Made by a program: the position numbers and the translations under genes
Assembly: GCA_027317055.1 (NCBI GenBank)
Contig: DAHVFK010000002.1
Location: forward strand, 1 to 35,462
Direction of reading: 5' to 3'
DNA from: Betaproteobacteria bacterium
GTDB taxonomy: Bacteria > Pseudomonadota > Gammaproteobacteria > Burkholderiales > SG8-39
Length of the DNA: 35,462 bases
In this document: positions 8,362-16,616 of the stretch, piece after piece
Layout of the letters: each line of letters opens with the position of its first letter
Numbering within the stretch: position 1 is the stretch's first letter
Notes under the pieces: generated by a model
Database searches by the model: none
What the model was told of the DNA's origin: nothing
Seen by the model: the letters and a program-made list of their open reading frames with translations, nothing else

Positions 8362-9798
8362 ATGTCAGAGAAAACAGGCGCCGCGCCCGAGCCGGCGCCG
8401 CCTCCGGTAGAGTTGGCGGCACCCTGGCAGCCAGATCCCGAAGACGACGAACCGGCCGAAGGTCGCGGCGCACGGCAGGGGCTGCGCCGACCGCACCGCC
8501 TGCACCACCTGCTCTCGCCGCGGCGCTGGCTGCAGGGGCTGGTGTTCTGGGGTGGCGCGATCGCGGTGGCGGGCGTCGCGATCCTGTTCGCGATCGGCGC
8601 CGAGCACGCCAACAACGTTCTGCATTTCGGCCTTGCTTGGTCGCCTTACCTTCAACTTCTGCTCACGCCGCTCGGCATCGCGCTGGTGGTCGCCGCGACG
8701 CGCCAGTTCCCGGGCAGCGAGGGTTCCGGCATCCCGCAGACGATCGCCGCGCTTACCATCGCCGACAAAGCCGAGCGCGGCCGGCTGCTTGGCTTGCGCA
8801 CGGTCGCGGGCAAGATCCTGCTCACGCTGGTCGGCCTCGCGTCCGGAGCATCGGTCGGGCGCGAGGGCCCGACGGTACAGATCGGCGCGGCGATCATGCA
8901 CGCGATGGGCAAGCTGATCCGCTTTTCCCGCCACGACATGGAGAAGGGGCTCATCCTCGCGGGCGGCGCGGCCGGCGTCGCCGCGGCTTTCAACACGCCG
9001 CTGGCCGGGATCGTGTTTGCGATCGAGGAAATGAGCCGCTCGTTCGAGGAACGCACCAGCGGCACGATCATCACGGCGGTGATCGTAGCGGGCGCCGTTT
9101 CCCTCGCGGTTCTGGGCGACTACACCTACTTCGGGCACACCTCGGCGTCGTTCGGCTTCGGCCAAGGCTGGATCGCGGTCGGCGTATGCGGCGTCGCGGG
9201 CGGGCTGGCCGGGGGGATCTTCAGCCAGCTGCTGGTGCTGTCCTCGCGCGGGCTGCCGGGAAGGCTGGGAAAGTTCGTCCGCGAGCGCCCGGTCGCGTTC
9301 GGCGCCGCCTGTGGATTGCTGCTCGCCGTGATCGGTCTCGCCTCGGGCGGCACAACCTACGGCACCGGCTACCATGAGGCACGCAAGATCGTCGAGAGCA
9401 CCGAGGCGCTGCCGGCCAGCTACGGCATCCTCAAGCTGCTCGCGTCGCTGGTGTCGTACATAAGCGGGATTCCCGGTGGATTGTTCTCTCCGTCGCTCGC
9501 CGTAGGCGCCGGACTCGGCGCGAACCTGGCGCTCGTGGTGCCCTACGCCCCGGCGGCGGCAGTCGCCCTGCTCGGAATGGTGGCCTACTTCGCGGGCGTG
9601 GTTCAGGCGCCGATTACGGCGTTCGTCATCGTCATGGAAATGACCGACAACCACGACATGCTGCTGCCGCTGATGGCGACGGCGCTGATCGCGACAGGCA
9701 TCTCGCGGCTGGTCTGCAACGAGCCCCTGTACCGTGCGCTCGCCTTGCCGTTTCTCAAGCGTGCCAAGGTGAATGCCCGAGGCCACGCGCGGCACTGA
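8362..9798 (+). CDS. ClC-family chloride channel / H+-Cl- antiporter
   Basis: Inner-membrane ClC protein, 478 residues. After a polar, Pro- and acid-rich N-terminus of about 60 residues, the membrane part carries the chloride-pathway motifs: GSGIPQ (about 127-132), GREGPTV with the external gating Glu (about 168-174), and GGLFSPSLAVGAG near 375. The internal proton glutamate of E. coli ClcA is matched in FAIEEMSRSFEE. Both glutamates being present favours a proton-coupled antiporter over a passive channel; this is inference from the family. No C-terminal CBS domains. It starts 12 bases after nudB, so may be read with it. Possible roles are acid tolerance or chloride balance. Confidence 0.93.
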   Translation: MSEKTGAAPEPAPPPVELAAPWQPDPEDDEPAEGRGARQGLRRPHRLHHLLSPRRWLQGLVFWGGAIAVAGVAILFAIGAEHANNVLHFGLAWSPYLQLLLTPLGIALVVAATRQFPGSEGSGIPQTIAALTIADKAERGRLLGLRTVAGKILLTLVGLASGASVGREGPTVQIGAAIMHAMGKLIRFSRHDMEKGLILAGGAAGVAAAFNTPLAGIVFAIEEMSRSFEERTSGTIITAVIVAGAVSLAVLGDYTYFGHTSASFGFGQGWIAVGVCGVAGGLAGGIFSQLLVLSSRGLPGRLGKFVRERPVAFGAACGLLLAVIGLASGGTTYGTGYHEARKIVESTEALPASYGILKLLASLVSYISGIPGGLFSPSLAVGAGLGANLALVVPYAPAAAVALLGMVAYFAGVVQAPITAFVIVMEMTDNHDMLLPLMATALIATGISRLVCNEPLYRALALPFLKRAKVNARGHARH

Positions 9799-9835
9799 GA
9801 GCGCCTGGTTTCGGAACTGCCCAAAGGTCGAAGCC

Positions 9836-10585
9836 ATGATCGGGCAGCTGCGCATCATTACGCTCAACGTCCACAAGGGGCTGTCGCAATTCAACAGGCG
9901 GATGGTGATTCACGAGCTGCGCGAGGGATTGCGCTCGCTCTCACCGGACCTGGTCTTTCTGCAGGAAGTATTGGGCCTAAACGAGCGCCATGCGCTTCGC
10001 TTCGCGAGCTGGCCACGGGCCCCGCAGTACGAGTTTCTCGCCGACCAGGGCTGGCAGCACGCCTATGGCAGAAACGCAGTCTACGACCACGGACATCATG
10101 GCAACGCGGTCCTGTCGCGCTTCCCCATTCTGTCGGCGTTGAACGAGGATGTGTCTAATCATCGTTTCGAAAAGCGCGGCCTGCTGCATTGCGAGGTCGC
10201 GGTGCCGGGTTGGCCGCTCAACCTGCACTGCCTGTGTGTTCATCTATCGCTGCACGAACGCGGACGACGTAAGCAACTCGATGCGATTGCCGAGCGCCTG
10301 GAGGAGATCGTGGCGCGTGGAATGCCGGTAATCGTCGCGGGCGACTTCAACGACTGGCGCCAGCGCGCGACCTCGATCCTCGAGCGCGGGCTGGGAATGC
10401 GGGAGGTTTCGATTGCTGGGGGTGGACGCTCTGCGCGCACCTTTCCCAGCGTCCTGCCGCTGCTGCGCCTGGACAGGATCTACGTCCGCGGCTTCGAGGT
10501 GCTCGCCGCGCAGGTGCACCGTGGTGCCCCCTGGTCCCTCCTTTCCGATCACCTCGCGCTGAGCGCGGACCTGAAGCAGGTGTAG
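9836..10585 (+). CDS. Endonuclease/exonuclease/phosphatase (EEP) family protein
   Basis: Metal-dependent phosphoesterase of the EEP fold, 249 residues. The ATG at 9836 gives MIGQLRIITLNVHKGL, the usual beginning; ATG 9773 would overlap the ClC gene and add an unmatched leader. Active-site signatures are TLNVHKG (N near residue 10), LVFLQEV (metal-binding Glu near 43), GNAVLSRFPI, VIVAGDFNDW (about 164-173) and the final SDHLAL (Asp-His). It is followed four bases later by clsB. This EEP-clsB pair is a conserved partnership (ybhP-ybhO in E. coli), which suggests a phospholipid-related role rather than DNA repair. The exact substrate is unknown. Confidence 0.88.
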   Translation: MIGQLRIITLNVHKGLSQFNRRMVIHELREGLRSLSPDLVFLQEVLGLNERHALRFASWPRAPQYEFLADQGWQHAYGRNAVYDHGHHGNAVLSRFPILSALNEDVSNHRFEKRGLLHCEVAVPGWPLNLHCLCVHLSLHERGRRKQLDAIAERLEEIVARGMPVIVAGDFNDWRQRATSILERGLGMREVSIAGGGRSARTFPSVLPLLRLDRIYVRGFEVLAAQVHRGAPWSLLSDHLALSADLKQV

Positions 10586-10588
10586 TCG

Positions 10589-11767
10589 ATGCGATTCTTC
10601 CCCGACAACCACCTGCGGCTTCTGCGCAACGGCGAGGAGTACTTTCCGGCGCTGGTTGCCGCCATCGATGCCGCTGCCGCAGAAGTGTTCCTTGAAACCT
10701 ATATCTTCGCCGACGACGAGACCGGTAGCCTGGTGGCGGACGCACTCGCCCGCGCAGCCGCCCGTGGCGTGGCAGTTCATCTGTTGCTCGACGGCTTCGG
10801 TGCACGCGAGTTCGTACCGCGCTTTCGCTCCTTGCTCTCGCAAGCCGGCGCCGAAGTGCTGGTGTTCCGGCCGCAGATCAGCCCGTGGACGCTGCGCCGC
10901 GGGCGCCTGCGGCGGTTGCATCGCAAGCTGGCCTGCATTGATGGCCGCATCGCATTCGTCGGCGGCATCAATGTGATCGACGACTACGATACGCCGGGTC
11001 AGACGCCGCCGCGCTACGACTACGCGGTGCGGATCGAAGGACCGCTTACCACGCAGGTGCGCGCAGCGTCAGCGCGGCTTTGGGCGCAGGTATCATGGGC
11101 GACGTTCCGGCGGCGCTGGCCGGGATTTGCGGCGTTGAAGCGCAAGACTGAGCGAACGCCCGACAACCCCGAAGCGATGCCGAGAGGGCAACGTGCGGCG
11201 CTCGTGGTGCGCGACAGCGTGCGCCACCGGCACGATATCGAGGAAGGCTACCTGGAGTTCATCGGCGAGGCGCGGGACGAGATCGTGATCGCATGCGCGT
11301 ATTTCTTTCCCGGGCGGAAATTTCGGCGCGCGCTCAGCGACGCGACCGCGCGCGGCGTGCGAGTGCTGCTGCTGCTGCAGGGCAGGGTCGAGTATGCGCT
11401 GCTGCACTACGCATCTCGCGCGCTGTACGGTTCCCTGCTGGACGCCGGCATCGAGATTCGCGAATACCACCGCAGCTTCCTGCACGCCAAGGTCGCCGTG
11501 TTCGACCGCCGCGTCGCCTGCGCCGGCTCCTCGAATATCGACCCGTTCAGCCTCTTGCTGGCGCGCGAGGCGAACGTATTTGTCGACGACCCGAATTTCG
11601 CCGGGCAGCTGCGTTCGAGCCTGGGAGAGGCGATGCGCGATGGTTCCCGGGCGGTGCAACCGCTGCAATGGAGGCACCAACCGTTGTGGCGACGCGCGCG
11701 GGTCTGGGTCGCCTACGGGATCGCCAGGCTGCTTACCAGCTTCGCGAGCTACGAGCGATACCACTGA
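10589..11767 (+). CDS. clsB: Cardiolipin synthase B (phospholipase D superfamily)
   Basis: Membrane-associated transferase forming cardiolipin or phosphatidylglycerol by phosphatidyl transfer. The 392 residues hold two HKD motifs: HRKLACIDGR near 111-120 (followed by FVGGINVIDDYD) and HAKVAVFDRR near 298-307 (followed by AGSSNIDPFS). NEGE-type features such as the LREANVFV-like sequence LAREANVFVDD follow the second. No N-terminal double transmembrane region is present, which separates it from ClsA and fits ClsB. The gene begins three bases after the EEP stop and ends 21 bases from the convergent MaoC gene. No terminator hairpin is seen in that gap. Confidence 0.93.
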   Translation: MRFFPDNHLRLLRNGEEYFPALVAAIDAAAAEVFLETYIFADDETGSLVADALARAAARGVAVHLLLDGFGAREFVPRFRSLLSQAGAEVLVFRPQISPWTLRRGRLRRLHRKLACIDGRIAFVGGINVIDDYDTPGQTPPRYDYAVRIEGPLTTQVRAASARLWAQVSWATFRRRWPGFAALKRKTERTPDNPEAMPRGQRAALVVRDSVRHRHDIEEGYLEFIGEARDEIVIACAYFFPGRKFRRALSDATARGVRVLLLLQGRVEYALLHYASRALYGSLLDAGIEIREYHRSFLHAKVAVFDRRVACAGSSNIDPFSLLLAREANVFVDDPNFAGQLRSSLGEAMRDGSRAVQPLQWRHQPLWRRARVWVAYGIARLLTSFASYERYH

Positions 11768-11788
11768 TGAGCCCGCGCGCACGGCGTT

Positions 11789-12247
11789 TCAGCCCGGACG
11801 GCGGCCGAACATGCCCCAGCCCTCGAAGGTCATGACCATCTCTCCCGACTGGTTCACCGCCTCGGTGCGCGACTTGACCAAGCCCATGTCGCGACGGCTG
11901 TTCGACGGGCGCGCTTCGAGCACTACGCGCCGATAGGAAATCGTGTCGCCCGCGTGCACCGGCTTGAGCCAGCGCACGTTTTCGATTCCGGGTGAGCCCG
12001 GGCTTGCGCTGCGATTGATGTAGTTGTCGCAAAGCATCCGCATCGCGACTGCGCAGGTATGCCAGCCGCTCGCGATCAGGCCGCCGAAGTACGAGTCCTT
12101 GGCGGCAACCGGGTCGATGTGGAATGGCTGGGGATCGAACTTGCGCGCGAAGTCGATCATCTCTTGCTCGGCGAACGTGTGGCTTCCCATCGCCACGGTG
12201 TCGCCGACCGTGAAGTCTTCCCAATAGAGGATTTCATCGGCGCTCAT
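11789..12247 (-). CDS. MaoC-like hot-dog dehydratase/hydratase
   Basis: Single hot-dog-domain protein of the MaoC/(R)-enoyl-CoA hydratase family, 152 residues, starting MSADEILYWEDFTVGD. The active-site region ARKFDPQPFHIDPVAA has the catalytic Asp and His spaced as in R-hydratases, and GLIASGWHTC follows as in the family. Its ATG overlaps the stop of the upstream thioesterase by four bases, so it is the last gene of the minus-strand operon. Likely acts on an acyl-CoA in the cytoplasm; the substrate is not predictable. It converges on clsB. Confidence 0.9.
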   Translation of the reverse strand: MSADEILYWEDFTVGDTVAMGSHTFAEQEMIDFARKFDPQPFHIDPVAAKDSYFGGLIASGWHTCAVAMRMLCDNYINRSASPGSPGIENVRWLKPVHAGDTISYRRVVLEARPSNSRRDMGLVKSRTEAVNQSGEMVMTFEGWGMFGRRPG

Positions 12248-12696
12248 GTCTGCGGCGCGAGGCGCTCGTAGTCCCCGATCCGCTCGCGCAGCTCCTGCGG
12301 CAGCGGCGCGGGTGTCATGCTCGACGGGTCGGCGTTGACGTAGACCAGCTCCGCAGTGACCAGCGGCGCCGGCGCAGGATCCGGATGGTCGCGAAAGATC
12401 TCGAATTGGAACGTCATGCTGCTGCGGCCCAGCCGGCCCACACGGCAGCACACCGCGAGCACGTCGTCGTAGCGGGCGGAACCTAGGTAATCGACCGTCG
12501 CCTTGCGCAGATAGACGTCATTGGCGTACTTCTCGACATAACCGTGCGGGTAGGGAAGGCCGATCGCGCGCCAGTATTCCGCGATCGTGGTGTCGATGTA
12601 TGTCAGGTAATGGCCGTTGAACACGATCTTCTGCATGTCCACTTCGGCCCAGCGCACCCGCAACTGCGGCGTGCAAACGAAATCTTCGCGAGGCAT
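12244..12696 (-). CDS. Acyl-CoA thioesterase, 4HBT/YbgC-like
   Basis: Hot-dog thioesterase of 150 residues, expected to hydrolyse acyl-CoA thioesters in the cytoplasm. It starts MPREDFVCTPQLRVRWAEVD; Asp20 in WAEVDMQKIVFNGHYLTYID is the equivalent of the catalytic Asp of the 4-hydroxybenzoyl-CoA thioesterase family, with the following NGHY in place. A second family segment is YANDVYLRKATVDYLGSARYDD. It starts nine bases after the stop of the upstream fusion gene and overlaps the downstream MaoC gene (ATGA), so the three genes are probably one transcript. The natural substrate is unknown. Confidence 0.92.
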   Translation of the reverse strand: MPREDFVCTPQLRVRWAEVDMQKIVFNGHYLTYIDTTIAEYWRAIGLPYPHGYVEKYANDVYLRKATVDYLGSARYDDVLAVCCRVGRLGRSSMTFQFEIFRDHPDPAPAPLVTAELVYVNADPSSMTPAPLPQELRERIGDYERLAPQT

Positions 12697-12705
12697 TGCG
12701 AGAAC

Positions 12706-14568
12706 TCAGATTCTGGTGCCGGGAGCGTGCGCGTCCGATGTCCGCAACAGCGAACGGACGAACTCGCCAACCGCGGCAAGAGTCGCTCCGCGCGCCTGGA
12801 TCGTCGGGTAATGACCGCATTCGGTGATCCTCAGCGCGTTCATGCGCCCGGGCACGCAGGCGCGAAGCGCCTCGAGTTGCTTTTCAGAGAAGAATTCGTC
12901 GTTCTCCCCCTGGATCGCGAGCACCGGGCAGCGAATGCGGGCGACATAGGGCTCCAGACCCCAGCCGGCGGCAGCCTCCTCCGAAGTCCAGACCTCGACC
13001 AGGCGCTCGAACAATGTCTCTGCTTTCCTGCCATGGTGACGCTCAAGGCGTGCCTTCAGGTCGCCGTGATCGAAATCCGAAATCTGGGCGCGAATCGCGT
13101 CGGCTGTTCGCGCCTCCCGAAACAGGTGCGGTGATATGGCCACAACGCCACGCACCGACTCGGGGCGTGCCCCCGCGAACGCCAGCGCGATCGATGCGCC
13201 GTCGGACTGGCCGATCAGGATTGCGTCATGCGCCTTGGCCTGATCGAGCACTTCCGGCAGCACGTGCAGCGCTTCCCGCAGGAGATAGTCTCGCCGATAG
13301 GGCCGAACGAGCGGTTCCGAGTCGCCCGAGCCCCAGCGGTCGTAGATCAAGGCGCCGCATCCCGTCGCTCGTACGACGTGATCGGGGAAATCCCCCCACA
13401 TCCGCGTGCTGCCCAAGGCGTCATGCAGGAATACGAGCGACGGCGCGCGAGCGGCGCTGGGCCCGCGCCAGTGGCCGCGCAATACGTGTCCGTCCGCCCG
13501 AAGCGTAAGCTGCCGCAGCGCGCGCTCCACGACTTCGCGAAAATCGGCCGGCGTCAGCGCAACGAGGTCGCACTCGATGGCGGCAAAGAAGCCTTCCACC
13601 GCCGAGCCAGCTTCCGCCGTGCCACGGCCGCGCAGCGCCGCCTCCAGGTCGAAGATCGTCCGCGGGGGCGTGACGAAGAAATCGCCGGTCAGCAGCACCT
13701 CCCTGATGCGGCTTAGCCCCGGGCCCTCCAACCGAAGATCGGCGCGCAGCGTTCCACCGCGGCGTACAAGTGTCGCCGAAACGAGCGCATCGTCCGCTTC
13801 CGGCGCGTCGAGCAGATGCACGAACTCGTCGGTGCCGAATTCGCGTTCGTAGAGCGCCGTCGCGAGATCCTCTTCGTATTCGGAGGCGGAGCCCCACTGG
13901 GGGGTGATTCCCAGTTCTTCGCGGAAACCCGCCAGCAACGCCGCATACACTTCGTCCAGAGACGGCGTCCTGCCCAGCACTTCGCGCACCGTAATCACGC
14001 GCCGGCGGGCGTCGTCGAGGTCGCGTTTAGCGAGTTTCTCCACCGGCACCTTGAGAACTTCGATCATGCGCGCCGGATCGAAGTCGACCAGCAACGTGCC
14101 CTGGTAGAAAAGCGTGTTGCCGTCGAAGAAGCCGCCCGTGCCGCTGATCTTGCGGCCGTTCACCTCGATGTCGTTTCTGGGCCGGAATTCGGCGGGAACG
14201 CCGAGTTGTCGCAGTCCGCAGGCGGCTGCCCGGCAGATGCGCGCGGCGATCTCGGCAAGATCTGTCGTGCCGAGGCGGCGTCGGTCCATGACCAGTTCCC
14301 ATCCGATCTGTCCTTCGTCGAGATAGAGCCCTCCGCCGCCAGTGATCCGACGACCGACCTCGATGCCGGCTTGACGGCAGTAGTCGAGGCGAACCTCGTG
14401 CGCCAGAATCTGGTGCAGACCGACCAGCGCCGAGGGCCGGAATCGCAGGAAACGGATCGTATCCGGTATCTTCCCGGCGTTGCGCGCCTCGATCAGAGCT
14501 TGATCGAAAGCGACATTCGCGCGCGCGCCACGAATTCCGGTGTCAATTACGCGGTCGGGAGTTCGCAC
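12706..14568 (-). CDS. Lipoate-protein ligase A fused to an alpha/beta hydrolase
   Basis: Unusual 620-residue two-enzyme protein. Residues 1-200 form a lipoate ligase/BPL catalytic domain: RFLRFRPSALVGLHQ (40-53), RRITGGG (73-79) and the lysine in NGRKISGTGGF (Lys140). Residues 200-350 resemble the lipoate ligase C-terminal accessory domain, with GGTLRADLRLEG (271-282) and LLTGDFF (292-298). From about 355 a full alpha/beta hydrolase follows: LVFLHDALGS (378-387), nucleophile Ser455 in GQSDG, Asp557 in GENDEFF and His586 in ECGHYPT. No stop separates the parts; in relatives they are separate proteins. The start is chosen as GTG 14568 because homology begins there; no ATG or clear ribosome site is available. 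First gene of the minus-strand operon. Confidence 0.85.
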   Translation of the reverse strand: MRTPDRVIDTGIRGARANVAFDQALIEARNAGKIPDTIRFLRFRPSALVGLHQILAHEVRLDYCRQAGIEVGRRITGGGGLYLDEGQIGWELVMDRRRLGTTDLAEIAARICRAAACGLRQLGVPAEFRPRNDIEVNGRKISGTGGFFDGNTLFYQGTLLVDFDPARMIEVLKVPVEKLAKRDLDDARRRVITVREVLGRTPSLDEVYAALLAGFREELGITPQWGSASEYEEDLATALYEREFGTDEFVHLLDAPEADDALVSATLVRRGGTLRADLRLEGPGLSRIREVLLTGDFFVTPPRTIFDLEAALRGRGTAEAGSAVEGFFAAIECDLVALTPADFREVVERALRQLTLRADGHVLRGHWRGPSAARAPSLVFLHDALGSTRMWGDFPDHVVRATGCGALIYDRWGSGDSEPLVRPYRRDYLLREALHVLPEVLDQAKAHDAILIGQSDGASIALAFAGARPESVRGVVAISPHLFREARTADAIRAQISDFDHGDLKARLERHHGRKAETLFERLVEVWTSEEAAAGWGLEPYVARIRCPVLAIQGENDEFFSEKQLEALRACVPGRMNALRITECGHYPTIQARGATLAAVGEFVRSLLRTSDAHAPGTRI

Positions 14569-14685
14569 GAGCGGAAACGGGATCGGAATCGATACTCGGA
14601 TGGCTCCGACGATGTTACGCCATTTCGCGAAACATCGCCGTGCTAAGCTGTCACGCGCTCCAAATCCCGCGCCGTATTTCGCACC

Positions 14686-15510
14686 ATGCACGAGGACAAT
14701 CCTTCCAGCGTACCGGTCGACGCGGAGTTCCTCGCGCAGATGGACGGCGCGTATACGGGGTGGGGCGACGCCGCCAAGCGCCTGCGCGAGGCGCTCGCCA
14801 ACAATGAGCTGCAGCTCTACATCCAGCCGATCGCGAAGCTCGGCGAAAACCGCTTTGTGATGGCCGAAGTGCTGGTGCGGCTGCGTGAGGAAGAAAAGAA
14901 AATGCTTCCGCCGGGCGATTTTCTCCCGGTGTTCGAGCAACACGGGATGATGCCGGACCTGGACCGTTGGGTCGTCAGCCAGATGGCGCAGTGCATTGCC
15001 CGGCATGCCCCTGGCGGGTTCCGTCAATTCAGCATCAATGTCGCGGGAAAGACTCTGCAGGACGAGCGCTTTCCCGAGCACGTGTCCCGGACTCTGCGCC
15101 AATTCGGCGTGCCGGCACAAGCCTTGTGCTTCGAGATCGACGAGATCGACGTCCTCGGCAGATTGGACGCCGCGGCGCAGTTCAGCGCCAAGGTGCGCAG
15201 TCTGGGATGCCAAGTGGCGATCGACGGGTTCGGTCGGCGCTCGGCTTCGTTTGCGCCACTGAAGAGCTTGCGCATCGACTACTTCAAGGTGGACGGGTCG
15301 ATCACGCGCAAGATCCTGAGTAGCGATACCGCGCTGAACAAGTTGCGCACGATCGTTCGTGTGGCGCAGACGATCAAGGTCGGCGTAATCGCCGAGTTCG
15401 TGGAAGAGACCGAGGTCCTGGTGCGCTTGTCCGCTCTCGGAGTGGGCTACGCGCAGGGGTTCGGCATCGCGCGGCCGACGCTGCTCGACAGCGGTTCCGC
15501 GGGACAGTAA
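14686..15510 (+). CDS. Degenerate EAL-domain protein
   Basis: A stand-alone EAL (c-di-GMP phosphodiesterase-like) protein of 274 residues, with no GGDEF, sensor or membrane segment. Retained positions include Glu of the signature (AEVLVRL), Asn in FSINVAGKTL, Glu in LCFEIDEID, Lys in YFKVDGS, Glu in VIAEFVEE and Gln in GYAQGFGIARP. The DDFG motif reads IDGFG, so the second metal-binding Asp is Gly. Catalysis may therefore be weak or absent, and the protein may instead bind c-di-GMP or a partner. The gene is divergent from the lipoate ligase fusion across a 117-base gap and lies 20 bases before the next gene. Confidence 0.88.
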   Translation: MHEDNPSSVPVDAEFLAQMDGAYTGWGDAAKRLREALANNELQLYIQPIAKLGENRFVMAEVLVRLREEEKKMLPPGDFLPVFEQHGMMPDLDRWVVSQMAQCIARHAPGGFRQFSINVAGKTLQDERFPEHVSRTLRQFGVPAQALCFEIDEIDVLGRLDAAAQFSAKVRSLGCQVAIDGFGRRSASFAPLKSLRIDYFKVDGSITRKILSSDTALNKLRTIVRVAQTIKVGVIAEFVEETEVLVRLSALGVGYAQGFGIARPTLLDSGSAGQ

Positions 15511-15530
15511 GGCACGAAGATGGCGCGCGT

Positions 15531-16082
15531 ATGGACGAGGCGGTAGTCCGCGCTCTGGCGAAATGGCCGGCGGTACCGGCGGTGTACGGCTGGCTCGCGC
15601 TGGACGAACGCGGCGATTGGCTGCTGCGCGATTCCGCGACCGGCGCATTCGGGCGCATCGGCAATGCGGCGCTGCGCGCTTTCATCTGCCGCAACTACGC
15701 ACCGGACGCGCGCGGCTGCTGGTACTTCCAGAACGGGCCGCAGCGCGTGTACGCGCGGCTTGCATGCGGCCCGCTCGTTTTCCGCCTCGACGGCGAACGG
15801 TTCGTCGACCACTGCGGCCGTCCCTCGGGGCCGCTCAGCGGCGCCTGGCGCGACGAGCGCGGCGCGCTGATTCTCGCTGCCGCATTGGGAGTCGGGAACC
15901 TTGACGACCGGGATCTTTTCGCGGCGAGCGAACTGATCGAAGATACGAGCGCAGCGGCTTGGCTTAGCAGCGCGGCCGGCCGAGTCGCGCTCGGGAGCGT
16001 TTTGCGTGCCGAATTGCCTGCCCGCTTCGGCTTCGTCGACGACCCGCGCCCGGAACCCGAGGTGGGCGCGAATTCCGGTTAG
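15531..16082 (+). CDS. Conserved hypothetical protein (possibly DUF2946-related)
   Basis: A 183-residue soluble protein without signal peptide, membrane segment or recognisable catalytic motif. Conserved-looking stretches are ALAKWPAVPAVYGWLALDERG near the start, then FICRNYAPDARGCWYFQNGPQRVYARL, then PLSGAWRDERGAL and LDDRDLF. Similar proteins occur in betaproteobacteria, and I believe they are annotated DUF2946, but that name is from memory. It begins at ATG 15531, 20 bases after the EAL gene, and ends 30 bases before the rpsL -35. Function unknown. Confidence 0.7.
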   Translation: MDEAVVRALAKWPAVPAVYGWLALDERGDWLLRDSATGAFGRIGNAALRAFICRNYAPDARGCWYFQNGPQRVYARLACGPLVFRLDGERFVDHCGRPSGPLSGAWRDERGALILAAALGVGNLDDRDLFAASELIEDTSAAAWLSSAAGRVALGSVLRAELPARFGFVDDPRPEPEVGANSG

Positions 16083-16111
16083 CGGAGCGTCAAAGTTGCC
16101 CCGCATAATCC

Positions 16112-16141
16112 TTGACGCTGTACAAAAAACTCCTTTATAAT
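16112..16141 (+). promoter_or_regulatory. Promoter of the str operon (rpsL-rpsG-fusA-tuf)
   Basis: TTGACG (16112-16117) and TATAAT (16136-16141) are separated by 18 bases; five and six of six bases match the sigma-70 consensus. The first transcribed base would lie near 16148, giving a leader of about 70 bases before rpsL. This is the best-matching promoter in the window. Confidence 0.8.
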
Positions 16142-16161
16142 CCGGCCTCTTTTTTGCACCT

Positions 16162-16192
16162 GGGCGACAGCGGGTGGTCAACGCGGTCGCCC
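16162..16192 (+). promoter_or_regulatory. Leader hairpin upstream of rpsL
   Basis: GGGCGAC (16162-16168) pairs perfectly with GTCGCCC (16186-16192) around a 17-base loop. It lies within the predicted rpsL leader and is not followed by a T run, so it is not an intrinsic terminator. It may be a control structure, but no protein-binding site can be proved from one sequence. Confidence 0.5.
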
Positions 16193-16216
16193 GGTTCGTT
16201 TCTGGACACGGAAAAA

Positions 16217-16594
<378 letters not shown>

Positions 16595-16616
16595 TCCCGG
16601 CCAGACAGAGGAAATC

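Noticed and set aside
9773..9835. Upstream ATG for the EEP-family gene
   Set aside because: It overlaps the ClC gene and adds residues that do not match the family.
11768..11788. Terminator between the convergent clsB and MaoC genes
   Set aside because: The 21-base gap has no stem followed by a T run.
12706..15648. Minus-strand frame extending 360 codons upstream of the lipoate ligase start
   Set aside because: The extra part lies antisense to the EAL gene and does not resemble any family; homology begins at GTG 14568.
16112..16216. Extension of rpsL to an in-frame TTG
   Set aside because: It covers the promoter and leader; ATG 16217 gives the canonical S12 start.
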